Source: Isoperla grammatica (Eukaryota; Arthropoda; Insecta; Plecoptera; Perlodidae). From it: 64,000 nt of DNA. The notes under the pieces were generated by a model. That model made no database searches. It saw nothing but the letters and a program-made list of their open reading frames with translations, and was not told the origin of the DNA. The stretch covers positions 1-64,000 of the forward strand of contig CAMDTW010000161.1 of the NCBI GenBank assembly GCA_945910005.1, written 5' to 3'. The position numbers and the translations under genes were made by a program. This document shows, piece after piece, positions 1 through 14,169 of the stretch (its first letter is position 1; every line of letters starts with the position of its first letter).

Positions 1-750
1 CCGTATGCAAGATTCGTCTTAAAACTGGAAGTTTGTGGTAGATAGACTAAAATCAGCCAATTTCTATATTTTATGCATATTTAAACCAAAAACGCAAAAA
101 AAACTCAATTTATGCATTTTCATTATACTCTTGAAGAATGCAGCCTATAATTCTTATTTTTTAACGGAGGGTGTAACTTCTATGGAAGTTATCGAAATGT
201 GACGAAATGGACAAATTGTGCTTATTGGAGCCTGAAACGCTCTAAAACAACGATTTGTCAACTTTGGTTGAAACCCTTAGGAATCCCGGCCGTATGCAAG
301 ATTTCTCTTAAAACTGGAAGTTTGTGGTAGATAGACTGAAATCAGCCAATTTCTATTTTTTATGCATATTTTAACCAAAAACGACGAAAAACTCAATTTA
401 TGCATTTTCATTATACTCTTGAAGAATGCAACCTATAATTCTTATTTTTCGACGGAGGGTGTAACTTCCATAGAAGTTATCGAAATGTGACGAAATGGAC
501 AAATTGTGCTTATTGGAGCCTGAAACGCTCTAAAACAACGATTTGTGCAATTTGGTTGAAACCCTTAGGAATCCCAGCCGTATGCAAGATTCCTCTTAAA
601 ACTGGAAGTTTGTGGTAGATAGACTAAAATCAGCCAATTTCTATATTTTATGCATATTTTAACCAAAAACGACGAAAAAACTCAATTTATGCATTTTCAT
701 TATACTCTTGAAGAATGCAGCCTATAATTCTTATTTTTCAACGGAGGGTG

Positions 751-768
751 TAACTTCTATAGAAGTTA
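751..768. repeat. 18-bp perfect palindrome, representative of most monomers
   Basis: TAACTTCTATAGAAGTTA equals its own reverse complement. It lies in nearly every monomer of both arms at the same monomer position, so it recurs about every 289 bp. This entry marks one clear copy. The symmetry could form a short cruciform or bind a dimeric protein; neither is shown by sequence alone. Confidence 0.9.
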
Positions 769-1039
769 TCGAAATGTGACGAAATGGACAATTTGTGCTT
801 ATTGGAGCCTGAAACGCTCTAAAACAACGATTTGTCAACTTTGGTTGAAACCCTTAGGAATCCCGGCCGTATGCAAGATTCCTCTTAAAACTGGAAGTTT
901 GTGGTAGATAGACTAAAATCAGCCAATTTCTATATTTTATGCATATTTTAACCAAAAACGACCAAAAAACTCAATTTATGCATTTTCATATAACTCTTTC
1001 AGAATGCACACTAACATTATTATTTTTCAACGGTTGGTG

Positions 1040-1057
1040 TAACTTCTAAAGTAGTTA
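1040..1057. repeat. Broken version of the monomer palindrome (m4 class)
   Basis: In the class marked by ctttcagaatgcacac and cggttggtg, the dyad reads TAACTTCTAAAGTAGTTA, which is no longer self-complementary in the centre. The same altered form recurs at about 3350, 4793, 5371, 6816, 8266 and elsewhere. In the right arm it appears as taactactttagaagtta. The loss of symmetry is therefore a fixed class property and not a random mutation. Confidence 0.85.
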
Positions 1058-2310
1058 TCGAAATGTGACGAAATGGACAAATTGTGCTTATTGGAGCCTG
1101 AAACGCTCTAAAACAACGATTTGTCAACTTTGGTTGAAACCCTTAGGAATCCCGGCCGTATGCAAGATTCCTCTTAAAACTGGAAGTTTGTGGTAGATAG
1201 ACTGAAATCAGCCAATTTCTATTTTTTATGCATATTTTAACCAAAAACGACGAAAAAACTCAATTTATGCATTTTCATTATACTCTTTAAGAATGCAACC
1301 TATAATTCTTATTTTTCGACGGAGGGTGTAACTTCTATAGAAGTTATCGAAATGTGACGAAATGGACAAATTGTGCTTATTGGAGCCTGAAACGCTCTAA
1401 AACAACGATTTGTCAACTTTGGTTGAAACCCTTAGGAATCCCGGCCGTATGCAAGATTCCTCTTAAAACTGGAAGTTTGTGGTAGATAGACTGAAATCAG
1501 CCAATTACTATTTTTTATGCATATTTTAACCAAAAAAGACGAAAAAACTCAATTTATGCATTTTCATTATACTCTTGATGAATGCAACCTATAATTCTTA
1601 TTTTTCGACGGAGGGTGTAACTTCTATAGAAGTTATCGAAATGTAACGAAGTGGACAAATTGTGCTTATTGGAGCCTGAAACGCTCTAAAACAACGATTT
1701 GTGCAATTTGGTTGAAACCCTTAGGAATCCCAGCCGTATGCAAGATTCCTCTTAAAACTGGAAGTTTGTGGTAGATAGACTTAAATCAGCCAATTTCTAT
1801 ATTTTTGCATATTTTAACCAAAATCGACGAAAAAACTCAATTTATGCATTTTCATTATACTCTTGAAGAATATAGCCTATAATTCTTATTTTTTAACGGA
1901 GGGTGTAACTTCTATAGAAGTAATCGAAATGTGACGAAATGGACAAATTGTGCTTATTGGAGCCTGAAACGCTCTAAAACAACGATTTGTCAACTTTGGT
2001 TGAAACACTTAGGAATCCCAGCTGTATGCAAGATTCCTCTTAAAACTCGAAGTTTGTGGTAGATAGACTGAGATCAGCCAAATTTTATATTTTATCCATA
2101 TTTTAACCAAAAACGACCAAAAAACTCAATTTATGCATTTTCATAATACTCTTGAAGAATGCAAAATATAATTCTTATTTTTCAACGGAGAGTGTAACTT
2201 CTATAGAAGTTATCGAAATGTGACGAAATGGACAAATTGTGCTTATTGGAGCCTGAAACGCTATAAAACAACGATTTGTGCAATTTGGTTGAAACCCTTA
2301 GGAATCCCAG

Positions 2311-5300
2311 CCGTATGCAAGATTCGTCTTAAAACTGGAAGTTTGTGGTAGATAGACTAAAATCAGCCAATTTCTATATTTTATGCATATTTAAACCAAA
2401 AACGCAAAAAAAACTCAATTTATGCATTTTCATTATACTCTTGAAGAATGCAGCCTATAATTCTTATTTTTTAACGGAGGGTGTAACTTCTATAGAAGTT
2501 ATCGAAATGTGACGAAATGGACAAATTGTGCTTATTGGAGCCTGAAACGCTCTAAAACAACGATTTGTCAACTTTGGTTGAAACCCTTAGGAATCCCGGC
2601 CGTATGCAAGATTTCTCTTAAAACTGGAAGTTTGTGGTAGATAGACTGAAATCAGCCAATTTCTATTTTTTATGCATATTTTAACCAAAAACGACGAAAA
2701 ACTCAATTTATGCATTTTCATTATACTCTTGAAGAATGCAACCTATAATTCTTATTTTTCGACGGAGGGTGTAACTTCCATAGAAGTTATCGAAATGTGA
2801 CGAAATGGACAAATTGCTTATTGGAGCCTGAAACGCTCTAAAACAACGATTTGTGCAATTTGGTTGAAACCCTTAGGAATCCCAGCCGTATGCAAGATTC
2901 CTCTTAAAACTGGAAGTTTGTGGTAGATAGACTAAAATCAGCCAATTTCTATATTTTATGCATATTTTAACCAAAAACGACGAAAAAACTCAATTTATGC
3001 ATTTTCATTATACTCTTGAAGAATGCAGCCTATAATTCTTATTTTTCAACGGAGGGTGTAACTTCTATAGAAGTTATCGAAATGTGACGAAATGGACAAT
3101 TTGTGCTTATTGGAGCCTGAAACGCTCTAAAACAACGATTTGTCAACTTTGGTTGAAACCCTTAGGAATCCCGGCCGTATGCAAGATTCCTCTTAAAACT
3201 GGAAGTTTGTGGTAGATAGACTAAAATCAGCCAATTTCTATATTTTATGCATATTTTAACCAAAAACGACCAAAAAACTCAATTTATGCATTTTCATATA
3301 ACTCTTTCAGAATGCACACTAACATTATTATTTTTCAACGGTTGGTGTAACTTCTAAAGTAGTTATCGAAATGTGACGAAATGGACAAATTGTGCTTATT
3401 GGAGCCTGAAACGCTCTAAAACAACGATTTGTCAACTTTGGTTGAAACCCTTAGGAATCCCGGCCGTATGCAAGATTCCTCTTAAAACTGGAAGTTTGTG
3501 GTAGATAGACTGAAATCAGCCAATTTCTATTTTTTATGCATATTTTAACCAAAAACGACGAAAAAACTCAATTTATGCATTTTCATTATACTCTTTAAGA
3601 ATGCAACCTATAATTCTTATTTTTCGACGGAGGGTGTAACTTCTATAGAAGTTATCGAAATGTGACGAAATGGACAAATTGTGCTTATTGGAGCCTGAAA
3701 CGCTCTAAAACAACGATTTGTGCAATTTGGTTGAAACCCTTAGGAATCCCAGCCGTATGCAAGATTCCTCTTAAAACTGGAAGTTTGTGGTACATAGAAT
3801 AAAATCAGCCAATTTCTATATTTTATGCATATTTTAACCAAAAACGACGAAAAAACTCAATTTATGCATTTTCATTATACTCTTGAAGAATGCAGCCTAT
3901 AATTCTTATTTTTCAATTTAGGGTGTAACTTCTATAGAAGTTATCGAAATGTGACGAAATGGACAAATTGTGCTTATTGGAGCCTAAAACGCTCTAAAAC
4001 AACGATTTGTCAACTTTGGTTGAAACCCTTAGGAATCCCGGCCGTATGCAAGATTCCTCTTAAAACTGGAAGTTTGTGGTAGATAGATAAAAATCAGCCA
4101 ATTTCTATTTTTTATACATATTTTAACCAAAAACGACGAAAAATCTCAATTTATGTATTTTCATTATACTCTTGAAGAATGCAACCTATAATTCTTATTT
4201 TTCGACGGAGGGTGTAACTTCTATAGAAGTTATCGAAATGTGACGAAATGGACAAATTGTGCTTATTGGAGCCTGAAACGCTCTAAAACAACGATTTGTG
4301 CAATTTGGTTGAAACCCTTAGGAATCCCAGCCGTATGCAAGATTCCTCTTAAAACTGGAAGTTTGTTGTAGATAGACTAAAATCAGCCAATTTCTATATT
4401 TTATGCATATTTTAACCAAAAACGACGAAAAAACTCAATTTATGCATTTTCATTATACACTTGAAGAATGCAGCCTATAATTCTTATTTTTCAACGGAGG
4501 GTGTAACTTCTATAGAAGTTATCGAAATGTGACGAAATGGACAATTTGTGCTTATTGGAGCCTGAAACGCTCTAAAACAACGATTTGTCAACTTTGGTTG
4601 AAACCCTTAGGAATCCCGGCCGTATGCAAGATTCCTCTTTAAACTGGAAGTTTGTGGTAGATAGACTAAAATCAGCCAATTTCTATGTTTTATGCATATT
4701 TTAACCAAAAACGACCAAAAAACTCAATTTATGCATTTTCATAATACTCTTTCAGAATGCACACAAACATTATTATTTTTCAACGGTTGGTGTAACTTCT
4801 AAAGTAGTTATCGAAATGTGACGAAATGGACAACTTGTGCTTATTGGAGCCTGAAACGCTCTAAAACAACGATTTGTCAACTTTGGTTGAAACCCTTAGG
4901 AATCCCAGCCGTATGCAAGATTCCTCTTAAAACTGGAAGTTTGTTGTAGATAGACTAAAATCAGCCAATTTCTATATTTTATGCATATTTTAACCAAAAA
5001 CGACGAAAAAACTCAATTTATGCATTTTCATTATACACTTGAAGAATGCAGCCTATAATTCTTATTTTTCAACGGAGGGTGTAACTTCTATAGAAGTTAT
5101 CGAAATGTGACGAAATGGACAATTTGTGCTTATTGGAGCCTGAAACGCTCTAAAACAACGATTTGTCAACTTTGGTTGAAACCCTTAGGAATCCCGGCCG
5201 TATGCAAGATTCCTCTTTAAACTGGAAGTTTGTGGTAGATAGACTAAAATCAGCCAATTTCTATATTTTATGCATATTTTAACCAAAAACGACCAAAAAA

Positions 5301-5776
5301 CTCAATTTATGCATTTTCATAATACTCTTTCAGAATGCACACTAACATTATTATTTTTCAACGGTTGGTGTAACTTCTAAAGTAGTTATCGAAATGTGAC
5401 GAAATGGACAACCTTGTGCTTATTGGAGCCTGAAACGCTCTAAAACAACGATTTGTCAACTTTGGTTGAAACCCTTAGGAATCCCAGCCGTATGCAAGAT
5501 TCCTCTTAAAACTGGAAGTTTGTGGTAGATAGACTGAAATCAGCCAAATTTTATATTTTATCCATATTTTAACCAAAAACGACCAAAAAACTCAATTTAT
5601 GCATTTTCATAATACTCTTGAAGAATGCAAAATATAATTCTTATTTTTCAACGGAGAGTGTAACTTCTATAGAAGTTATCGAAATGTGACGAAATGGACA
5701 AATTGTGCTTATTGGAGCCTGAAACGCTATAAAACAACGATTTGTGCAATTTGGTTGAAACCCTTATGAATCCCAG
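2311..5776 (+). repeat. HOR unit L2, 12 monomers
   Basis: Length 3,466 bp. The first five monomers repeat m1-m5 of the preceding unit almost base for base. Further monomers (gtacatagaat, atagataaaaatc, and cctctttaaactgg classes) then lead to the terminal aaattttatattttatcc class. It contains an internal two-monomer duplication: the rare gtttgttgta variant occurs at 4361 and 4939, 578 bp apart. Confidence 0.8.
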
Positions 5777-8700
5777 CCGTATGCAAGATTCGTCTTAAAA
5801 CTGGAAGTTTGTGGTAAATAGACTAAAATCAGCCAATTTCTATATTTTATGCATATTTAAACCAAAAACGCAAAAAAAACTCAATTTATGCATTTTCATT
5901 ATACTCTTGAAGAATGCAGCCTATAATTCTTATTTTTTAACGGAGGGTGTAACTTCTATAGAAGTTATCGAAATGTGACGAAATGGACAAATTGTGCTTA
6001 TTGGAGCCTGAAACGCTCTAAAACAACGATTTGTCAACTTTGGTTGAAACCCTTAGGAATCCCGGCCGTATGCAAGATTTCTCTTAAAACTGGAAGTTTG
6101 TGGTAGATAGACTGAAATCAGCCAATTTCTATTTTTTATGCATATTTTAACCAAAAACGACGAAAAACTCAATTTATGCATTTTCATTATACTCTTGAAG
6201 AATGCAACCTATAATTCTTATTTTTCGACGGAGGGTGTAACTTCCATAGAAGTTATCGAAATGTGACGAAATGGACAAATTGTGCTTATTGGAGCCTGAA
6301 ACGCTCTAAAACAACGATTTGTGCAATTTGGTTGAAACCCTTAGGAATCCCAGCCGTATGCAAGATTCCTCTTAAAACTGGAAGTTTGTGGTAGATAGAC
6401 TAAAATCAGCCAATTTCTATATTTTATGCATATTTTAACCAAAAACGACGAAAAAACTCAATTTATGCATTTTCATTATACTCTTGAAGAATGCAGCCTA
6501 TAATTCTTATTTTTCAACGGAGGGTGTAACTTCTATAGAAGTTATCGAAATGTGACGAAATGGACAATTTGTGCTTATTGGAGCCTGAAACGCTCTAAAA
6601 CAACGATTTGTCAACTTTGGTTGAAACCCTTAGGAATCCCGGCCGTATGCAAGATTCCTCTTAAAACTGGAAGTTTGTGGTAGATAGACTAAAATCAGCC
6701 AATTTCTATATTTTATGCATATTTTAACCAAAAACGACCAAAAAACTCAATTTATGCATTTTCATATAACTCTTTCAGAATGCACACTAACATTATTATT
6801 TTTCAACGGTTGGTGTAACTTCTAAAGTAGTTATCGAAATGTGACGAAATGGACAAATTGTGCTTATTGGAGCCTGAAACGCTCTAAAACAACGATTTGT
6901 CAACTTTGGTTGAAACCCTTAGGAATCCCGGCCGTATGCAAGATTCCTCTTAAAACTGGAAGTTTGTGGTAGATAGACTGAAATCAGCCAATTTCTATTT
7001 TTTATGCATATTTTAACCAAAAACGACGAAAAAACTCAATTTATGCATTTTCATTATACTCTTTAAGAATGCAACCTATAATTCTTATTTTTCGACGGAG
7101 GGTGTAACTTCTATAGAAGTTATCGAAATGTGACGAAATGGACAAATTGTGCTTATTGGAGCCTGAAACGCTCTAAAACAACGATTTGTGCAATTTGGTT
7201 GAAACCCTTAGGAATCCCAGCCGTATGCAAGATTCCTCTTAAAACTGGAAGTTTGTGGTACATAGACTAAAATCAGCCAATTTCTATATTTTATGCATAT
7301 TTTAACCAAAAACGACGAAAAAAACTCAATTTATGCATTTTCATTATACTCTTGAAGAATGCAGCCTATAATTCTTATTTTTCAATGGAGGGTGTATCCT
7401 CTATAGAAGTTATCGAAATGTGACGAAATGGACAAATTGTGCTTATTGGAGCCTAAAACGCTCTAAAACAACGATTTGTCAACTTTGGTTAAAACCCTTA
7501 GGAATCCCGGCCGTATGCAAGATTCCTCTTAAAACTGGAAGTTTGTGGTAGATAGATAACAATCAGCCAATTTCTATTTTTTATGCATATTTTATACCAA
7601 AAACGACGAAAAATCTCAATTTATGTATTTTCATTATACTCTTGAAGAATGCAAACCTATAATTCTTATTTTTCGACGGAGGGTGTAACTTCTATAGAAG
7701 TTATCGAAATGTGACGAAATGGACAAATTGTGCTTATTGGAGCCTGAAACGCTCTAAAACAACGATTTGTGCAATTTAATTGAAACCCTTAGGAATCCCA
7801 GCCGTATGCAAGATTCCTCTTAAAACTGGAAGTTTGTGGTAGATAGACTAAAATCAGCCAATTTCTATATTTTATGCATATTTGAACCAAAAAACGACGA
7901 AAAAAACTCAATTTATGCATTTTCATTATACTCTTGAAGAATGCAGCCTATAATTCTTATTTTTTCAACGGAGGGTGTAACTTCTATAGAAGTTATCGAA
8001 ATGTGACGAAATGGACAATTTGTGCTTATTGGAGCCTGAAACGCTCTAAAACAACGATTTGTCAACTTTGGTTGAAACCCTTAGGAATCCCGGCCGTATG
8101 CAAGATTCCTCTTTAAACTGGAAGTTTGTGGTAGATAGACTAAAATCAGCCAATTTCTATATTTTATGCATATTTTAACCAAAAACGACCAAAAAACTCA
8201 ATTTATGCATTTTCATAATACTCTTTCAGAATGCACACTAACATTATTATTTTTCAACGGTTGGTGTAACTTCTAAAGTAGTTATCGAAATGTGACGAAA
8301 TGGACAAAATTGTGCTTATTGGAGCCTGAAACACTCTAAAACAACGATTTGTCAACTTTGGTTGAAACCCTTAGGAATCCCAGCCGTATGCAAGATTCCT
8401 CTTAAAACTGGAAGTTTGTGGTAGATAGACTGAAATCAGCGAATTTCTATATTTTATGCATATTTTAACCAAAAACGACGAAAAAAACTCAATTTATGCA
8501 TTTTCATTATACTTTTGAAGAATGCAGCTAAATAATTCTTATTTTTCAACGGAGGGTGTAACTTCTATAGAAGTTATCGAAAATGTGACGAAATGGACAA
8601 ATTGTGCTTATTGGAGCCTGAAACGCTCTAAAACAACGATTTGTCAACTTTGGTTGAAACCCTTAGGAATCCCGGCCGTATGCAAGATTCCTCTTAAAAC

Positions 8701-9542
8701 TGGAAGTTTGTGGTAGATAGACTGAAATCAGCCAATTACTATTTTTTATGCATATTTTAACCAAAAACGACGAAAAAACTCAATTTATGCATTTTCATTA
8801 TACTCTTGATGAATGCAACCTATAATTCTTATTTTTCGACGGAGGGTGTAACTTCTATAGAAGTTATCGAAATGTAACGAAGTGGACAAATTGTGCTTAT
8901 TGGAGCCTTAAACGCTCTAAAACAACGATTTGTGCAATTTGGTTGAAACCCTTAGGAATCCCAGCCGTATGCAAGATTCCTCTTAAAACTGGAAGTTTGT
9001 GGTAGATAGACTAAAATCAGCCAATTTCTATATTTTATGCATATTTTAACCAAAAACGACGAAAAAACTCAATTTATGCATTTTCATTATACTCTTGAAG
9101 AATGCAGCCTATAATTCTTATTTTTCAACGGAGGGTGTAACTTCTATAGAAGTAATCGAAATGTGACGAAATGGACAAATTGTGCTTATTGGAGCCTGAA
9201 ACGCTCTAAAACAACGATTTGTCAACTTTGGTTGAAACACTTAGGAATCCCAGCTGTATGCAAGATTCCTCTAAAAACTCGAAGTTTGTGGTAGATAGAC
9301 TGAGATCAGCCAAATTTTATATTTTATCCATATTTTAACCAAAAACGACCAAAAAACTCAATTTATGCATTTTCATAATACTCTTGAAGAATGCAAAATA
9401 TAATTCTTATTTTTCAACGGAGAGTGTTACTTCTATAGAAGTTATCGAAATGTGACGAAATGGACAAATTGTGCTTATTGGAGCCTGAAACGCTATAAAA
9501 CAACGATTTGTGCAATTTGGTTGAAACCCTTAGGAATCCCAG
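5777..9542 (+). repeat. HOR unit L3, 13 monomers
   Basis: Length 3,766 bp. It starts with the same m1-m5 series, then adds catagac, atagataac, cctctttaaactgg and gcgaatttc classes, and ends with m6, m7 and m8. The stretch from about 7.3 to 8.6 kb carries many single-base insertions not shared by its close paralogues (see findings). Confidence 0.8.
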
Positions 9543-11856
9543 CCGTATGCAAGATTCGTCTTAAAACTGGAAGTTTGTGGTAGATAGACTAAAATCAGCC
9601 AATTTCTATATTTTATGCATATTTAAACCAAAAACGCAAAAAAAACTCAATTTATGCATTTTCATTATACTCTTGAAGAATGCAGCCTATAATTCTTATT
9701 TTTTAACGGAGGGTGTAACTTCTATAGAAGTTATCGAAATGTGACGAAATGGACAAATTGTGCTTATTGGAGCCTAAAACGCTCTAAAACAACGATTTGT
9801 CAACTTTGGTTAAAACCCTTAGGAATCCCGGCCGTATGCAAGATTCCTCTTAAAACTGGAAGTTTGTGGTAGATAAATAAAAATCAGCCAATTTCTACTT
9901 TTTTATGCATATTTTAACCAAAAACGACGAAAAATCTCAATTTATGTATTTTCATTATACTCTTGAAGAATGCAACCTATAATTCTTATTTTTCGACGGA
10001 GGGTGTAACTTCTATAGAAGTTATCGAAATGTGACGAAATGGACAAATTGTGCTTATTGGAGCCTGAAACGCTCTAAAACAACGATTTGTGCAATTTAAT
10101 TGAAACCCTTAGGAATCCCAGCCGTATGCAAGATTCCTCTTAAAACTGGAAGTTTGTGGTAGATAGACTAAAATCAGCCAATTTCTATATTTTATGCATA
10201 TTTTAACCAAAAACGACGAAAAAACTCAATTTATGCATTTTCATTATACTCTTGAAGAATGCAGCCTATAATTCTTATTTTTCAACGGAGGGTGTAACTT
10301 CTATAGAAGTTATCGAAATGTGACGAAATGGACAATTTGTGCTTATTGGAGCCTGAAACGCTCTAAAACAACGATTTGTCAACTTTGGTTGAAACCCTTA
10401 GGAATCCCGGCCGTATGCAAGATTCCTCTTTAAACTGGAAGTTTGTGGTAGATAGACTAAAATCAGCCAATTTCTATATTTTATGCATATTTTAACCAAA
10501 AACGACCAAAAAACTCAATTTATGCATTTTCATAATACTCTTTCAGAATGCACACTAACATTATTATTTTTCAACGGTTGGTGTAACTTCTAAAGTAGTT
10601 ATCGAAATGTGACGAAATGGACAAAATTGTGCTTATTGGAGCCTGAAACACTCTAAAACAACGATTTGTCAACTTTGGTTGAAACCCTTAGGAATCCCAG
10701 CCGTATGCAAGATTCCTCTTAAAACTGGAAGTTTGTGGTAGATAGACTGAAATCAGCGAATTTCTATATTTTATGCATATTTTAACCAAAAACGACGAAA
10801 AAACTCAATTTATGCATTTTCATTATACTTTTGAAGAATGCAGCTAATAATTCTTATTTTTCAACGGAGGGTGTAACTTCTATAGAAGTTATCGAAATGT
10901 GACGAAATGGACAAATTGTGCTTATTGGAGCCTGAAACGCTCTAAAACAACGATTTGTCAACTTTGGTTGAAACCCTTAGGAATCCCGGCCGTATGCAAG
11001 ATTCCTCTTAAAACTGGAAGTTTGTGGTAGATAGACTGAAATCAGCCAATTACTATTTTTTATGCATATTTTAACCAAAAACGACGAAAAAACTCAATTT
11101 ATGCATTTTCATTATACTCTTGATGAATGCAACCTATAATTCTTATTTTTCGACGGAGGGTGTAACTTCTATAGAAGTTATCGAAATGTAACGAAGTGGA
11201 CAAATTGTGCTTATTGGAGCCTTAAACGCTCTAAAACAACGATTTGTGCAATTTGGTTGAAACCCTTAGGAATCCCAGCCGTATGCAAGATTCCTCTTAA
11301 AACTGGAAGTTTGTGGTAGATAGACTAAAATCAGCCAATTTCTATATTTTATGCATATTTTAACCAAAAACGACGAAAAAACTCAATTTATGCATTTTCA
11401 TTATACTCTTGAAGAATGCAGCCTATAATTCTTATTTTTCAACGGAGGGTGTAACTTCTATAGAAGTAATCGAAATGTGACGAAATGGACAAATTGTGCT
11501 TATTGGAGCCTGAAACGCTCTAAAACAACGATTTGTCAACTTTGGTTGAAACACTTAGGAATCCCAGCTGTATGCAAGATTCCTCTAAAAACTCGAAGTT
11601 TGTGGTAGATAGACTGAGATCAGCCAAATTTTATATTTTATCCATATTTTAACCAAAAACGACCAAAAAACTCAATTTATGCATTTTCATAATACTCTTG
11701 AAGAATGCAAAATATAATTCTTATTTTTCAACGGAGAGTGTTACTTCTATAGAAGTTATCGAAATGTGACGAAATGGACAAATTGTGCTTATTGGAGCCT
11801 GAAACGCTATAAAACAACGATTTGTGCAATTTGGTTGAAACCCTTAGGAATCCCAG
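9543..11856 (+). repeat. HOR unit L4, 8 monomers
   Basis: Length 2,314 bp. After m1 it jumps straight to the taaaacgctc/agataaataaaaatc monomers, so it looks like an internal deletion of a longer unit. It is nearly identical to the next unit: both share rare variants such as ctaaaaactcgaag (about 9270 and 11584) and gagagtgttacttc (about 9421 and 11735). Confidence 0.8.
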
Positions 11857-14169
11857 CCGTATGCAAGATTCGTCTTAAAACTGGAAGTTTGTGGTAGATA
11901 GACTAAAATCAGCCAATTTCTATATTTTATGCATATTTAAACCAAAAACGCAAAAAAAACTCAATTTATGCATTTTCATTATACTCTTGAAGAATGCAGC
12001 CTATAATTCTTATTTTTTAACGGAGGGTGTAACTTCTATAGAAGTTATCGAAATGTGACGAAATGGACAAATTGTGCTTATTGGAGCCTAAAACGCTCTA
12101 AAACAACGATTTGTCAACTTTGGTTAAAACCCTTAGGAATCCCGGCCGTATGCAAGATTCCTCTTAAAACTGGAAGTTTGTGGTAGATAAATAAAAATCA
12201 GCCAATTTCTACTTTTTTATGCATATTTTAACCAAAAACGACGAAAAATCTCAATTTATGTATTTTCATTATACTCTTGAAGAATGCAACCTATAATTCT
12301 TATTTTTCGACGGAGGGTGTAACTTCTATAGAAGTTATCGAAATGTGACGAAATGGACAAATTGTGCTTATTGGAGCCTGAAACGCTCTAAAACAACGAT
12401 TTGTGCAATTTAATTGAAACCCTTAGGAATCCCAGCCGTATGCAAGATTCCTCTTAAAACTGGAAGTTTGTGGTAGATAGACTAAAATCAGCCAATTTCT
12501 ATATTTTATGCATATTTTAACCAAAAACGACGAAAAAACTCAATTTATGCATTTTCATTATACTCTTGAAGAATGCAGCCTATAATTCTTATTTTTCAAC
12601 GGAGGGTGTAACTTCTATAGAAGTTATCGAAATGTGACGAAATGGACAATTTGTGCTTATTGGAGCCTGAAACGCTCTAAAACAACGATTTGTCAACTTT
12701 GGTTGAAACCCTTAGGAATCCCGGCCGTATGCAAGATTCCTCTTTAAACTGGAAGTTTGTGGTAGATAGACTAAAATCAGCCAATTTCTATATTTTATGC
12801 ATATTTTAACCAAAAACGACCAAAAAACTCAATTTATGCATTTTCATAATACTCTTTCAGAATGCACACTAACATTATTATTTTTCAACGGTTGGTGTAA
12901 CTTCTAAAGTAGTTATCGAAATGTGACGAAATGGACAAATTGTGCTTATTGGAGCCTGAAACACTCTAAAACAACGATTTGTCAACTTTGGTTGAAACCC
13001 TTAGGAATCCCAGCCGTATGCAAGATTCCTCTTAAAACTGGAAGTTTGTGGTAGATAGACTGAAATCAGCGAATTTCTATATTTTATGCATATTTTAACC
13101 AAAAACGACGAAAAAACTCAATTTATGCATTTTCATTATACTTTTGAAGAATGCAGCTAATAATTCTTATTTTTCAACGGAGGGTGTAACTTCTATAGAA
13201 GTTATCGAAATGTGACGAAATGGACAAATTGTGCTTATTGGAGCCTGAAACGCTCTAAAACAACGATTTGTCAACTTTGGTTGAAACCCTTAGGAATCCC
13301 GGCCGTATGCAAGATTCCTCTTAAAACTGGAAGTTTGTGGTAGATAGACTGAAATCAGCCAATTACTATTTTTTATGCATATTTTAACCAAAAACGACGA
13401 AAAAACTCAATTTATGCATTTTCATTATACTCTTGATGAATGCAACCTATAATTCTTATTTTTCGACGGAGGGTGTAACTTCTATAGAAGTTATCGAAAT
13501 GTAACGAAGTGGACAAATTGTGCTTATTGGAGCCTTAAACGCTCTAAAACAACGATTTGTGCAATTTGGTTGAAACCCTTAGGAATCCCAGCCGTATGCA
13601 AGATTCCTCTTAAAACTGGAAGTTTGTGGTAGATGGACTAAAATCAGCCAATTTCTATATTTTATGCATATTTTAACCAAAAACGACGAAAAAACTCAAT
13701 TTATGCATTTTCATTATACTCTTGAAGAATGCAGCCTATAATTCTTATTTTTCAACGGAGGGTGTAACTTCTATAGAAGTAATCGAAATGTGACGAAATG
13801 GACAAATTGTGCTTATTGGAGCCTGAAACGCTCTAAAACAACGATTTGTCAACTTTGGTTGAAACACTTAGGAATCCCAGCTGTATGCAAGATTCCTCTT
13901 AAAACTCGAAGTTTGTGGTAGATAGACTGAGATCAGCCAAATTTTATATTTTATCCATATTTTAACCAAAAACGACCAAAAAACTCAATTTATGCATTTT
14001 CATAATACTCTTGAAGAATGCAAAATATAATTCTTATTTTTCAACGGAGAGTGTAACTTCTATAGAAGTTATCGAAATGTGACGAAATGGACAAATTGTG
14101 CTTATTGGAGCCTGAAACGCTATAAAACAACGATTTGTGCAATTTGGTTGAAACCCTTAGGAATCCCAG
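11857..14169 (+). repeat. HOR unit L5, 8 monomers, duplicate of L4
   Basis: Length 2,313 bp. It is a tandem copy of the preceding 2,314-bp unit, sharing its private variants. It differs in a few bases, for example agatggact near 13632 and gagagtgtaac near 14047. Confidence 0.8.

Larger units (their letters stand above)
1..2310 (+). repeat. HOR unit L1, 8 monomers
   Basis: Runs from one gattcgtc-marker monomer to the next. Monomer starts are 1, 290, 578, 867, 1156, 1445, 1734 and 2022. Classes by diagnostic differences: m1 gattcgtc and cgcaaaaaaaac; m2 atttctctt and cttccatagaag; m3 near consensus; m4 ctttcagaatgcacac with the broken dyad; m5 ctttaagaatgc; m6 ccaattacta and gtaacgaagtgg; m7 gaagtaatcg; m8 aaattttatattttatcc and ggagagtg. 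The unit start is where the window begins, so the true left end of the array is not seen. Confidence 0.85.
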
